Shown: in pieces, positions 1-5,833 of the stretch | Layout of the letters: every line of letters starts with the position of its first letter | Numbering within the stretch: the first letter of the stretch is position 1 | NCBI GenBank assembly: GCA_002296975.1 | Contig: DBIS01000340.1 | Location: 3,426-10,865, forward strand | DNA from: Deltaproteobacteria bacterium UBA796 | GTDB lineage: Bacteria > Myxococcota_A > UBA796 | Direction: 5' to 3' | DNA: 7,440 bases | Translations under genes and position numbers: made by a program | The notes under the pieces: model-generated | Seen by the model: only the letters and a program-made list of their open reading frames with translations | What the model was told of the DNA's origin: nothing | Databases searched by the model: none

Positions 1-1
1 G

Positions 2-28
2 GGCGGCATGGGCGGCATGGGAATGTAG
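2..28 (+). CDS. groL: 3' end of a groEL-type chaperonin gene (partial)
   Basis: Only the last eight codons and the TAG stop (26-28) are in the window. Read in frame from base 2 they give GGMGGMGM, the Gly-Gly-Met repeat tail typical of bacterial GroEL. In the family this flexible tail hangs into the folding chamber. At DNA level it is two exact copies of a 9-base unit (2-10 and 11-19). A hairpin terminator follows 25 bases after the stop, as expected at the end of a groES-groEL operon. The identification rests on the tail alone; another glycine/methionine-rich C-terminus could mimic it. The bases upstream of this window would settle it. Confidence 0.7.
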   Translation, partial: GGMGGMGM

Positions 29-53
29 CCAACGCACCCAGCGTTTTAACTTA

Positions 54-96
54 CAGCGCCCGTCCCGAGTTTTCGGGGCGGGCGCTGTTGCATTTT
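54..96 (+). terminator. Rho-independent terminator after groEL
   Basis: A 15-bp GC-rich inverted repeat pairs 54-68 with 73-87 around the four-base loop GTTT, with a single T-G wobble (63 with 78). It is followed by a short T-rich stretch (88-96, TTGCATTTT). The stem is very stable and the T tract is imperfect, so some readthrough into lnt is possible. I see no clear promoter between this hairpin and lnt (88-149), which makes readthrough or a non-canonical promoter a real possibility for lnt expression. Confidence 0.8.
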
Positions 97-149
97 GGTC
101 CCCCAACCCAGCCTCGCCGGCCCGGTTAAGCCCCAAGGCGGAGGCCGCT

Positions 150-1742
150 GTGAACATCCCCCCCCCCAACAACCTTTTGGCCCGCATCATCGCCGCGATG
201 TTGAGCGGCGGATGCCTAATGGTCGTCGCCCCACCGGCCAACCTGTGGTGGCTCCACTGGTTCAGTTGGGTTCCATTGTTGTGGGCGCTGTACCCTGGCG
301 GGGTCAAAAGCAACTTCAAGCTCGGCTATCTTGCCGGCTGGTTCGGAATGTGTTGCATCTTTTTTTGGATTGTCGAGACTGTTCAACGCTTTTCGAGCCT
401 CAACCTCCCACTTTCTTATCTAATCCTCGCCCTTTTCTCGAGCGCATTTGGGCTGTATTACGCCGTCACATGGGGCACAGCGATGTGGCTCCGAAAGCAT
501 TTTGGATACAAATGGGTCTTCTTGACCCCCGCGGTCCACGTGGCCATGGAAAACCTCAGCCCAGCCCTTTTTCCATATTACGAAGGTGTGACCCAATACC
601 GCGTGCCAGCAATGTTCCAGTTGGCGAGCGTCACGGGTTCTATGGGGTTGACCTACCTGCTTTTTTGGGTCAACTGCGTCACCGCTGAAGGTCTATTTCG
701 ACGGATGGAAGGACGACGACAACCCCTCAAACTCTACGGCACGGTGATCGCAGTGATCAGCGCCAACCTTGGCTTCGGCACCCTTCGCCACCAGGCCGTC
801 GAAGCCCAACTGAACAACGCCCAGACCATTCAAACCGCAATCCTCCAGCAAAACACCACGATGGAAGCGCGGATGAAAGAGGATGCGTACGACGAGTTGG
901 ATTCGTGGGTCAGCCGCACCCAAAGCATCGTGGACCTAAAACCAGACCTGGTGGTTTGGCCCGAAGGCTCCATGCATTTCAACCCCGCCTCAGAGCGGGC
1001 ATACCGAAAGCTCGGCGACCGCTCACCGAAGGAATACCTGGAAAATATCGCGGGTGAAGGAAACTTCCACCTTCTCCTGGGTGGCGGCACCCAAGAGCGT
1101 GGCCGAGGCACCGACGGAAAGCGATGGAGAAAGTCCTACAACTCAGCGTATAGCTTCCTCAGAACCGGAGAACTCGGTGCCCGGTACGACAAAATGGTGC
1201 CCCTCCCCTTCGGAGAATACATCCCGCTTTCAGACACCTTCCCTTGGCTCCGCGGCATAGTTCAGGGGCCGGGAGACTTCAGGAAAGGAAAGACGCCCAC
1301 CGCCTTCGAGGCCACAGACTCAGCCGGCGACACATATACCTACTCCGTGCCCATCTGCTATGAAGGCATCCTCAGCTCCGCCATGGCCAACTTGGCCGAT
1401 GTTGACCTGTTCATCAACATCACCAATGATGCCTGGTTTGGCGATTCTGGCTGCCCCCATCAACACGCCATGCTCACTGCAGGACAGGCCGTCCAATGGG
1501 GTAGACCGCTGTTGCGCATAGCCTACACCGGCATCTCTTGGGTGGTCGAACCCCATGGCGACATCCTTTACGAAACAGATCTATTCAGCGAAGTGGCCAT
1601 CGTTAAGCCCATCCGCCTGCACAGCATCAATACCCTTTACAGACAGGGGGGCTGGCTGTTCCCTTATCTGTGTTCCGCCCTCTCTTTATGGGCACTCCTG
1701 GTCGGTCGCCGACGGGAGCGCGCCCTTACGGAAATCGTATAG
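150..1742 (+). CDS. lnt: Apolipoprotein N-acyltransferase
   Basis: This inner-membrane enzyme transfers an acyl chain from a phospholipid to the N-terminal cysteine of apolipoproteins, the last step of lipoprotein maturation. The 530-aa protein has a multi-spanning hydrophobic N-terminal half (about residues 12-210), a periplasmic nitrilase-like domain (about 225-490) and a final membrane segment (about 502-518), the standard Lnt plan and length. The catalytic triad is visible: Glu272 in WPEGS, Lys348 in YDKMVPLPFGEY and Cys403 in PICYEG; Glu356 and Glu405 also match conserved positions. The GTG start is supported by GGAGG at 140-144, five bases upstream. Codons 3-6 contain an uninterrupted run of ten C (158-167) that encodes three prolines right after the start. 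The stop directly abuts the next gene, a putative lipoprotein, so co-transcription with a substrate is likely. Confidence 0.96.
   Translation: MNIPPPNNLLARIIAAMLSGGCLMVVAPPANLWWLHWFSWVPLLWALYPGGVKSNFKLGYLAGWFGMCCIFFWIVETVQRFSSLNLPLSYLILALFSSAFGLYYAVTWGTAMWLRKHFGYKWVFLTPAVHVAMENLSPALFPYYEGVTQYRVPAMFQLASVTGSMGLTYLLFWVNCVTAEGLFRRMEGRRQPLKLYGTVIAVISANLGFGTLRHQAVEAQLNNAQTIQTAILQQNTTMEARMKEDAYDELDSWVSRTQSIVDLKPDLVVWPEGSMHFNPASERAYRKLGDRSPKEYLENIAGEGNFHLLLGGGTQERGRGTDGKRWRKSYNSAYSFLRTGELGARYDKMVPLPFGEYIPLSDTFPWLRGIVQGPGDFRKGKTPTAFEATDSAGDTYTYSVPICYEGILSSAMANLADVDLFINITNDAWFGDSGCPHQHAMLTAGQAVQWGRPLLRIAYTGISWVVEPHGDILYETDLFSEVAIVKPIRLHSINTLYRQGGWLFPYLCSALSLWALLVGRRRERALTEIV
158..167 (+). repeat. C10 homopolymer at the start of lnt
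   Basis: Ten consecutive C residues span codons 3-6 of lnt (Ile-Pro-Pro-Pro). Homopolymers of this length are prone to slippage in replication and to sequencing error. A one-base change would shift the frame at codon 3 or 4. The reading frame is open as given. Confidence 0.9.
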
Positions 1743-3029
1743 ATGTGCCAAACTCAGCTTATGCGTGCACTCTTTTTGATCGTGTTCGGCCTTGGCTGCG
1801 GTCCCAAATCCCAGCCATGCTCGCCACCAGACCCAAGTGCAGATTTAGACGACAGCATTTTTAGCGTAACGAGCCCCGACGGCGCCCAGATTCTCCTGCA
1901 GTTTGATCCCGCAACACAGCCGCCTGTTTCTGGCCCAAGCCCCACCGTGGTCTTCGTCCAAGGAGGATGGAAGTTTAAAGCCCTGCCCTTCAGCCCAACC
2001 CACCCCCGCCTAAACCCAGATCTTGGCTTTCACGCCCTGTACCTACAACTCCCTAACGATGCGAGAGGTGCTCAATCGCGTGCAGCGCTGGCCACCGCAC
2101 TTCTTTACGCAGCAGGCATGCTCGACGAGGGCGGAGATGCCTGTCAGGACGACGAGACCGAGGCACAACCCATTGTGATCGCCGCCTACTCCAATGGCGG
2201 GAATCTCGCGTGGAGCACTCTGGCTGACCCTGCACTTCTCCTTCCCCCTATCGCCGGAATCGCCACCTTCGAAACACCACCATCATCCCAGTTCGCGACC
2301 CTAGACATGGGCACTCGCGCTCAACAAAATGACCGCTTTCACGATGAGCGCTGCACCGTCACCAGTGCAGAAATCGTATGCGCCATGGACTACACGCCCA
2401 TTATCGCCGCCGACGGCTCACGATGCACCCAAACCGAAACATGCCTCGGGATCGATGGCAATAACGACGGTATTTTGCAACAGGAGGAGTTTGCGCTGCA
2501 TACGATCCTCGACCCAAGCTCAGGCCTCCAAGTCCCTTCGATACAAGTCGCGGCGGCCGCACACATTGCCCGCGTGCTGCCACAAGATTTTATGAGCAAC
2601 GCCCAGACCGCCGATTTCTGGGCTCAGCGCATGGGGCCCGATGTCCTAAAATGGGCCGCAGAGCGCTTTCCAGGCCTGGCAGCGATCGTCACAGGGACCG
2701 AAAAGGACCACGCACTGACCGCCCTGAAACGCCCGATTCACCTGACGACCTTCGCCATGGCGCTTCAACAGGCTGGGGTGGCCTGGGTGAGGCTCCACCC
2801 TGACGCCGCCTATATGCAGATGCTCCAAGGTGATGTTGCTATTTGGGAAGACAATGGCGCCAACGACGACACCAACCTCAACGATCCTTCCCTCAGCGCT
2901 GAGCCAGAAGAGTCGGGCGACCTATACCCCACCGCCTACCTCAATTCAGCGGTCCTTGAACTTCTTGACAGGTCAAGAGTGTTGGACTGGTCGAATGACC
3001 TCGATGATCCGCTCGAGATGATTCCTTGA
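1743..3029 (+). CDS. Putative lipoprotein alpha/beta-hydrolase with an EF-hand-like loop
   Basis: The 428-aa protein starts with a short hydrophobic signal (about residues 7-18) ending in Gly-Leu-Gly-Cys19, which suggests export and lipid attachment at Cys19, although the lipobox is imperfect (Gly at -3). Strand FVQGGW (about 71-76) and the elbow AYSNGG with Ser150 resemble an alpha/beta-hydrolase core with an atypical GxSxG (first Gly replaced by Ala). TGTEKDHAL (318-325) lies where the family carries its acid residue. Asp238-Glu249 is a textbook 12-residue EF-hand calcium loop (D-G-N-N-D-G then E-E), inserted in a cysteine-containing segment (Cys204, 213, 228, 234; disulfides possible). A second Asp/Asn-rich stretch lies at 370-381. 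The first ATG follows the lnt stop with no spacing; ATG 1761 (residue 7) would give a more standard signal peptide. The substrate is unknown; an esterase or peptidase role is inference. Confidence 0.7.
   Translation: MCQTQLMRALFLIVFGLGCGPKSQPCSPPDPSADLDDSIFSVTSPDGAQILLQFDPATQPPVSGPSPTVVFVQGGWKFKALPFSPTHPRLNPDLGFHALYLQLPNDARGAQSRAALATALLYAAGMLDEGGDACQDDETEAQPIVIAAYSNGGNLAWSTLADPALLLPPIAGIATFETPPSSQFATLDMGTRAQQNDRFHDERCTVTSAEIVCAMDYTPIIAADGSRCTQTETCLGIDGNNDGILQQEEFALHTILDPSSGLQVPSIQVAAAAHIARVLPQDFMSNAQTADFWAQRMGPDVLKWAAERFPGLAAIVTGTEKDHALTALKRPIHLTTFAMALQQAGVAWVRLHPDAAYMQMLQGDVAIWEDNGANDDTNLNDPSLSAEPEESGDLYPTAYLNSAVLELLDRSRVLDWSNDLDDPLEMIP
2454..2489 (+). other. EF-hand-type calcium-binding loop within the hydrolase-like gene
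   Basis: Codons for residues 238-249 give Asp at positions 1 and 5, Asn at 3, Gly at 6, a hydrophobic residue at 8 and Glu at 12, the full ligand pattern of an EF-hand loop. Only one clear copy is seen. Confidence 0.7.
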
Positions 3030-3039
3030 CAAAATTCTT

Positions 3040-3068
3040 TTGCCAAGCGCCTGACTTTGCCCTATTTT
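3040..3068 (+). promoter_or_regulatory. Sigma70-like promoter candidate before the structured leader
   Basis: TTGCCA (3040-3045) and TATTTT (3063-3068) are separated by exactly 17 bases, and each is close to the sigma70 consensus (TTGACA, TATAAT). It would start transcription near 3075, just ahead of the leader hairpins and the small open frame. The sigma factor preferences of this organism are unknown, so this is a candidate only. Confidence 0.45.
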
Positions 3069-3087
3069 AATTGTGGAGGCACCTACA

Positions 3088-3132
3088 ATGCCTCTGGGAA
3101 AGACTGTCCCCCCGCCGAGACCACACTCGTAA
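3088..3132 (+). CDS. Possible 14-residue leader peptide with a triproline
   Basis: ATG at 3088 is preceded by GGAGG (3075-3079) at an eight-base spacing, a better ribosome site than most genes here have. The frame reads MPLGKTVPPPRPHS and stops at TAA 3130-3132. Three consecutive prolines are a known ribosome-stalling sequence that normally needs EF-P. The frame covers the left arm (3106-3113) of the long stem before the T tract, so the ribosome's position would decide whether that stem can form. This fits an attenuation leader peptide. It is only 14 codons long, so chance occurrence cannot be excluded without conservation data. Confidence 0.35.
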   Translation: MPLGKTVPPPRPHS

Positions 3133-3175
3133 TGTCTTAGCGTCTCCTCCATTTTTTGCGGTGAGGAATCGGATT

Positions 3176-3190
3176 GGGGGGACTTTTTCT
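3176..3190 (+). terminator. Terminator-like right arm and T tract in the leader
   Basis: GGGGGGAC (3176-3183) pairs with 3106-3113 and runs directly into TTTTTCT (3184-3190). The hairpin loop is unusually large for a simple terminator unless the inner pairings noted for the leader form. It could end the upstream lnt-hydrolase transcript, end a small RNA, or act as an attenuator for the next gene. Confidence 0.5.
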
Positions 3191-3224
3191 ATCCCGCAGC
3201 CCTAGTGGGGCAATGGGTCGGGAT
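3191..3224 (+). promoter_or_regulatory. Hairpin just upstream of the DUF547-like start
   Basis: ATCCCG (3191-3196) pairs with CGGGAT (3219-3224), and inside it GCCC (3199-3202) pairs with GGGC (3208-3211) around a five-base loop. It ends ten bases before the preferred ATG at 3235 and takes in some of the G-rich bases near the ribosome site, so it could affect translation initiation. It also argues that 3205-3234 is untranslated leader rather than coding. Confidence 0.4.
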
Positions 3225-3234
3225 ATGGGCTTAT

Positions 3235-4035
3235 ATGTCCCACATGCTCATCACCTTGACCGCCCTCACCTTGAGCGCCTGTACTGACGATGTCGCCATC
3301 GAATCGGTGGCCAAAAAAAGCGACAGGGCCTGGGCTTCTGCCCTGGGGGACATCGCTAACCCCTCTGGTTTTCAGCCCGCAAAGCTAAAACAAAACCAAG
3401 CAGCCTTAGAGGCATACCTCGGCTGGGCAAGCACACATGGTCAACACACCCAAGGCTGGGGCGAATCCAAAGAGGATAAACGCTTAAGCTATTTGCTTAA
3501 TGTCCATAATGCGGCGGTCCTTCACAGCCTTTTACGCCATGACTTTCCTGAGCGCCCTGACGATGTCCAGGTCGGACTATATCTTTGGGAAGGGGCGGGC
3601 ATGCGTTGGGGTACACGGTATTTGGTCGACAACGAATGGACCTCTTTGGCCCATATGGCCTCACACGACACAGTGAATCGGTACATGGAACCTTTGCTCT
3701 GGATCGGGCTTTATGACGGTACCCGCAGCGCTCCACCCTTGCGATGGTGGCGAACTGGCAAGCTTCAACCCCAACTTGAGCGCGCCGCACGCCGATTCAT
3801 CAACTCCGATCGCGGCATGTCCCGCACCGATGACGGCTGGGCGGTCAACCGGCTGTTCATCGCGCACGCAGCGGACTTTGTGGATTGGACACCGGCCTCC
3901 AGCCTGTGTGAATGGATGGCGGGCTACGCAAAAGATGAACGCAAAGACTGGCTGCTCGCCCAGGCGAGTGACTGTAAGCTCAGCTCCGCCCCAGCCAACC
4001 GCGCCCTCGACCGTGCTCCGCGTAGTGCTGGCTAA
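3235..4035 (+). CDS. DUF547-like putative lipoprotein
   Basis: From ATG 3235 the 266-aa protein begins with a compact lipoprotein signal peptide whose lipobox Leu-Ser-Ala-Cys (Cys16) fits well, so it is probably exported and lipid-anchored. The body resembles the DUF547 family of unknown function: a KRLSYLLNVHNAAVLH segment (about 82-97) matches the family's Trp/Leu-x-N-x-x-N-A helix, and a later block with Ser-Ala-Pro-Pro-Leu (about 165-169), then Leu and Phe helices and ADFVDW (213-218), match its order. The family's usual cysteine just before that Pro block is not seen here. An in-frame GTG at 3205 would add ten residues, but it has no ribosome site and falls inside a hairpin; GGG at 3227-3229 favours ATG 3235. 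It follows the structured leader with only 44 bases between T tract and start. Function is unknown. Confidence 0.7.
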   Translation: MSHMLITLTALTLSACTDDVAIESVAKKSDRAWASALGDIANPSGFQPAKLKQNQAALEAYLGWASTHGQHTQGWGESKEDKRLSYLLNVHNAAVLHSLLRHDFPERPDDVQVGLYLWEGAGMRWGTRYLVDNEWTSLAHMASHDTVNRYMEPLLWIGLYDGTRSAPPLRWWRTGKLQPQLERAARRFINSDRGMSRTDDGWAVNRLFIAHAADFVDWTPASSLCEWMAGYAKDERKDWLLAQASDCKLSSAPANRALDRAPRSAG

Positions 4036-4094
4036 AAAAGCTCGAACCGATGACATGTGCCGGGTTAGTTAAGACCGCCAGTCGGAAGGGTTGA

Positions 4095-4988
4095 ATGCAC
4101 ACCAGCAAACCACCATGGTTGAAAGTGCGAGCGCCAGGGGGCGAACGCTATACAGCCATCAAAAAACAAGCCCGCGCCATGGGCCTCCACACCGTCTGCG
4201 AAGAGGCGCACTGCCCCAATATCGGTGAATGCTGGAGCGCGGGTACGGCCACCTTCATGGTGATGAGCGATATCTGCACCCGAGGTTGCCGCTTTTGTGC
4301 GGTTAACACCAAGCGGATTGGCCCCGCTTTGGATGTAAACGAGCCCACAAAACTTGGGGCGACGATCGCCGCGATGGGCTTGGACTATGTGGTGGTCACA
4401 TCGGTCAACCGAGATGACCTCGACGACCAAGGTTCGATTCATTTTGCCAGGTGCATCCAATCGATAAAGACCGCCAGCCCAGACACCATGATCGAGGTGC
4501 TGATTCCAGACTTCCAAGGACGCACTGACCTTATTCAAAATGTGATCGACGCCGCCCCAAAAGTGATCGCTCATAATATCGAGACGGTCGAACGGCTCAC
4601 GCCCTCGGTTCGCGACCCCAGGGCCAGCTATGCCCAAAGTTTAGGTGTCCTTCAAGCCATCAAGACCGCCTCTCCAAAAGGGTATACCAAGTCGAGCATC
4701 ATGCTTGGCTTGGGTGAAAACGAACACGAGGTGATCGCCACCATGGCTGACCTTCGGGCGGTCGGTACGGACTTTCTGACCCTTGGCCAGTACCTTCAAC
4801 CCAGCACCAAACACCTGAAGGTCGAAGCATTTATTCCCCCGGAAAAATTTGATCACTATCGGGAGTTGGGCGAAGGTCTTGGATTCCGCTACATCGCGTC
4901 TGGGCCTTTGGTGCGCAGCTCGTACAAAGCTGGCGAGTTCTTTATCCGCCAGCACATTAAAGCCCAGGCGATAAAGGAACCAGCATGA
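4095..4988 (+). CDS. lipA: Lipoyl synthase
   Basis: This radical-SAM enzyme inserts two sulfur atoms into the octanoyl chain bound to a lipoyl-domain lysine, making the lipoyl cofactor of 2-oxoacid dehydrogenases and the glycine cleavage system. The 297-aa length is normal. All signature residues are present: Cys35, Cys40 and Cys46 (CEEAHCPNIGEC) for the auxiliary 4Fe-4S cluster that donates sulfur, Cys61, Cys65 and Cys68 (CTRGCRFC) for the SAM cluster, and the C-terminal RSSY (274-277). The start is supported by GGAAGGG at 4084-4090. Its stop overlaps the next start in ATGA (4985-4988), which indicates translational coupling with the E1-beta-like gene. Its natural substrate is encoded two genes downstream: the E2 lipoyl domain with Lys42. 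I see no octanoyltransferase gene (lipB) or lipoate-protein ligase gene in this window. Confidence 0.97.
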   Translation: MHTSKPPWLKVRAPGGERYTAIKKQARAMGLHTVCEEAHCPNIGECWSAGTATFMVMSDICTRGCRFCAVNTKRIGPALDVNEPTKLGATIAAMGLDYVVVTSVNRDDLDDQGSIHFARCIQSIKTASPDTMIEVLIPDFQGRTDLIQNVIDAAPKVIAHNIETVERLTPSVRDPRASYAQSLGVLQAIKTASPKGYTKSSIMLGLGENEHEVIATMADLRAVGTDFLTLGQYLQPSTKHLKVEAFIPPEKFDHYRELGEGLGFRYIASGPLVRSSYKAGEFFIRQHIKAQAIKEPA

Positions 4989-5818
4989 CCGGACATCAAA
5001 TCATCGCCAAGGTTTTAGCCACACACATGGCAGAAAACGACACGATTCACCTGTTGGGTGAGGCACTGCCATTGAGCGGCGCAGCATCCGCACTGCTGGC
5101 CAGCCATCCCGCTCGGTGTCACTTGCTTCCAGCGGCCGATGCGTCGTTGATCGGTGTGGCCATCGGCTTGGTCATGGCGGGGCGCACAGCCGTGGTCGAG
5201 TTGAGTGGAGCACAAGCGCTTTGGGGTGCGATGGCACAGATCGGCCAGGAGGCCGCGAGCCTCACAGGAGAGTTTCAAGGGACCCTGGTCATTCGGGTGC
5301 CGATCGGCCTCGAAAATAACGACGCACTCCCCATGCTCGAGGGCATCGACCACTTGACCGTAGCGAGTCCCGCAAACCCAGCAGACGCCGGCGCTTTAAT
5401 GACCGCAGCGCTGAGCCATCGGGGTGTCACTTTATTACTCGAGCCAATCAGCGTGCTGAACCAGTCCGGAGGCAGCGCCGCACAGCCCCGCTTGGGCCAT
5501 GCTCAAGTTATCGAGGCCGGCGACCAGATCACCATCGCTGCTTGGGGTGGCGGGGTCGCAGCCGCCATAAAGGCCGCACGGACCCTCAGCACAGAAGGAA
5601 TCTCTGCCGAGGTCGTCGACCTTCGAACCCTGATGCCCTTAGACACCAAAACCCTGAGCGCATCCGTTCACAAGACCGGACGTCTAATTTTGGTAGAAGG
5701 CGGCGCCAAGATGTTGCGTGTCGCCACAGAAAGCTGTTTTTTACGCCTTGAGAGTCCGCCATATTTGGCAGAGCCCAAGGCCATCGTGTCCAAGGCCCGT
5801 TTGGCCATCCAATACTGA
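4985..5818 (+). CDS. E1-beta-like subunit of a 2-oxoacid dehydrogenase, short and missing active-site parts
   Basis: The 277-aa protein follows the fold order of E1 beta subunits (pyruvate or branched-chain 2-oxoacid dehydrogenase): a ThDP-pyrimidine-type domain (about 1-160) and a transketolase C-terminal domain (about 175-277, with EGISAEVVDLRTLMPLD and the KTGRLILVEGG strand). Normal subunits have about 325 residues. Glu26 in LLGE matches the ThDP-activating glutamate. Other expected features are altered: the DTPxxE motif reads LLPAAD (47-52); the loop after IRVPIG (103-108), which carries the active-site His in the family, is shortened and has Ala114 at the aligned place; and a C-terminal stretch of about 20 residues is absent. 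There is no frameshift, and the gene is tightly coupled to lipA (ATGA overlap) and to E2 (15-base gap), so it looks maintained. It may be a low-activity, structural or altered-specificity subunit. Confidence 0.8.
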   Translation: MTGHQIIAKVLATHMAENDTIHLLGEALPLSGAASALLASHPARCHLLPAADASLIGVAIGLVMAGRTAVVELSGAQALWGAMAQIGQEAASLTGEFQGTLVIRVPIGLENNDALPMLEGIDHLTVASPANPADAGALMTAALSHRGVTLLLEPISVLNQSGGSAAQPRLGHAQVIEAGDQITIAAWGGGVAAAIKAARTLSTEGISAEVVDLRTLMPLDTKTLSASVHKTGRLILVEGGAKMLRVATESCFLRLESPPYLAEPKAIVSKARLAIQY

Positions 5819-5833
5819 GAGAGGTACAACCAA

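Larger units (their letters stand above)
3074..3190 (+). ncRNA. Structured leader or small RNA candidate with terminator-like end
   Basis: Two inverted repeats lie between the promoter candidate and a T tract. The first is a small hairpin, 3076-3081 with 3089-3094 (GAGGCA / TGCCTC, 7-base loop), extendable by two wobble pairs. The second is a long stem closed by GTCCCCCC (3106-3113) with GGGGGGAC (3176-3183), continued inward by CCGA (3115-3118) with TCGG (3169-3172), and followed directly by TTTTT (3184-3188). TGGAGG (3074-3079) could alternatively pair with CCTCCA (3146-3151). I do not recognise a known RNA family such as 6S, SRP RNA or a named riboswitch. It may be a free-standing sRNA of about 115 nt or an attenuated leader of the gene at 3235. 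Confidence 0.4.

Noticed and set aside
95..688. Plus-strand open frame of 197 codons overlapping the start of lnt
   Set aside because: It is in another frame of lnt, is rich in Pro/Arg as shadows are, and lacks domain features.
3026..3055. TTGACA at 3026-3031 as a perfect -35 box overlapping the hydrolase stop codon
   Set aside because: No acceptable -10 hexamer lies 15-19 bases downstream; TTGCCA-N17-TATTTT a little further on is the better pair.
3205..3234. GTG 3205 as start of the DUF547-like gene
   Set aside because: No ribosome site precedes it, it lies inside a hairpin, and ATG 3235 gives a cleaner lipoprotein signal peptide.
4042..4070. Promoter TCGAAC-N17-TTAGTT before lipA
   Set aside because: The -35 matches only three of six consensus bases and the -10 is weak; not supportable.
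4128..4150. AGCG/CGCT inverted repeat early in lipA
   Set aside because: It is a short four-base arm inside coding sequence with no T tract; probably chance.
4065..4637. Minus-strand open frame of 190 codons opposite lipA
   Set aside because: It lies entirely opposite a certain gene, has no recognisable domain, and reflects codon bias on the coding strand.
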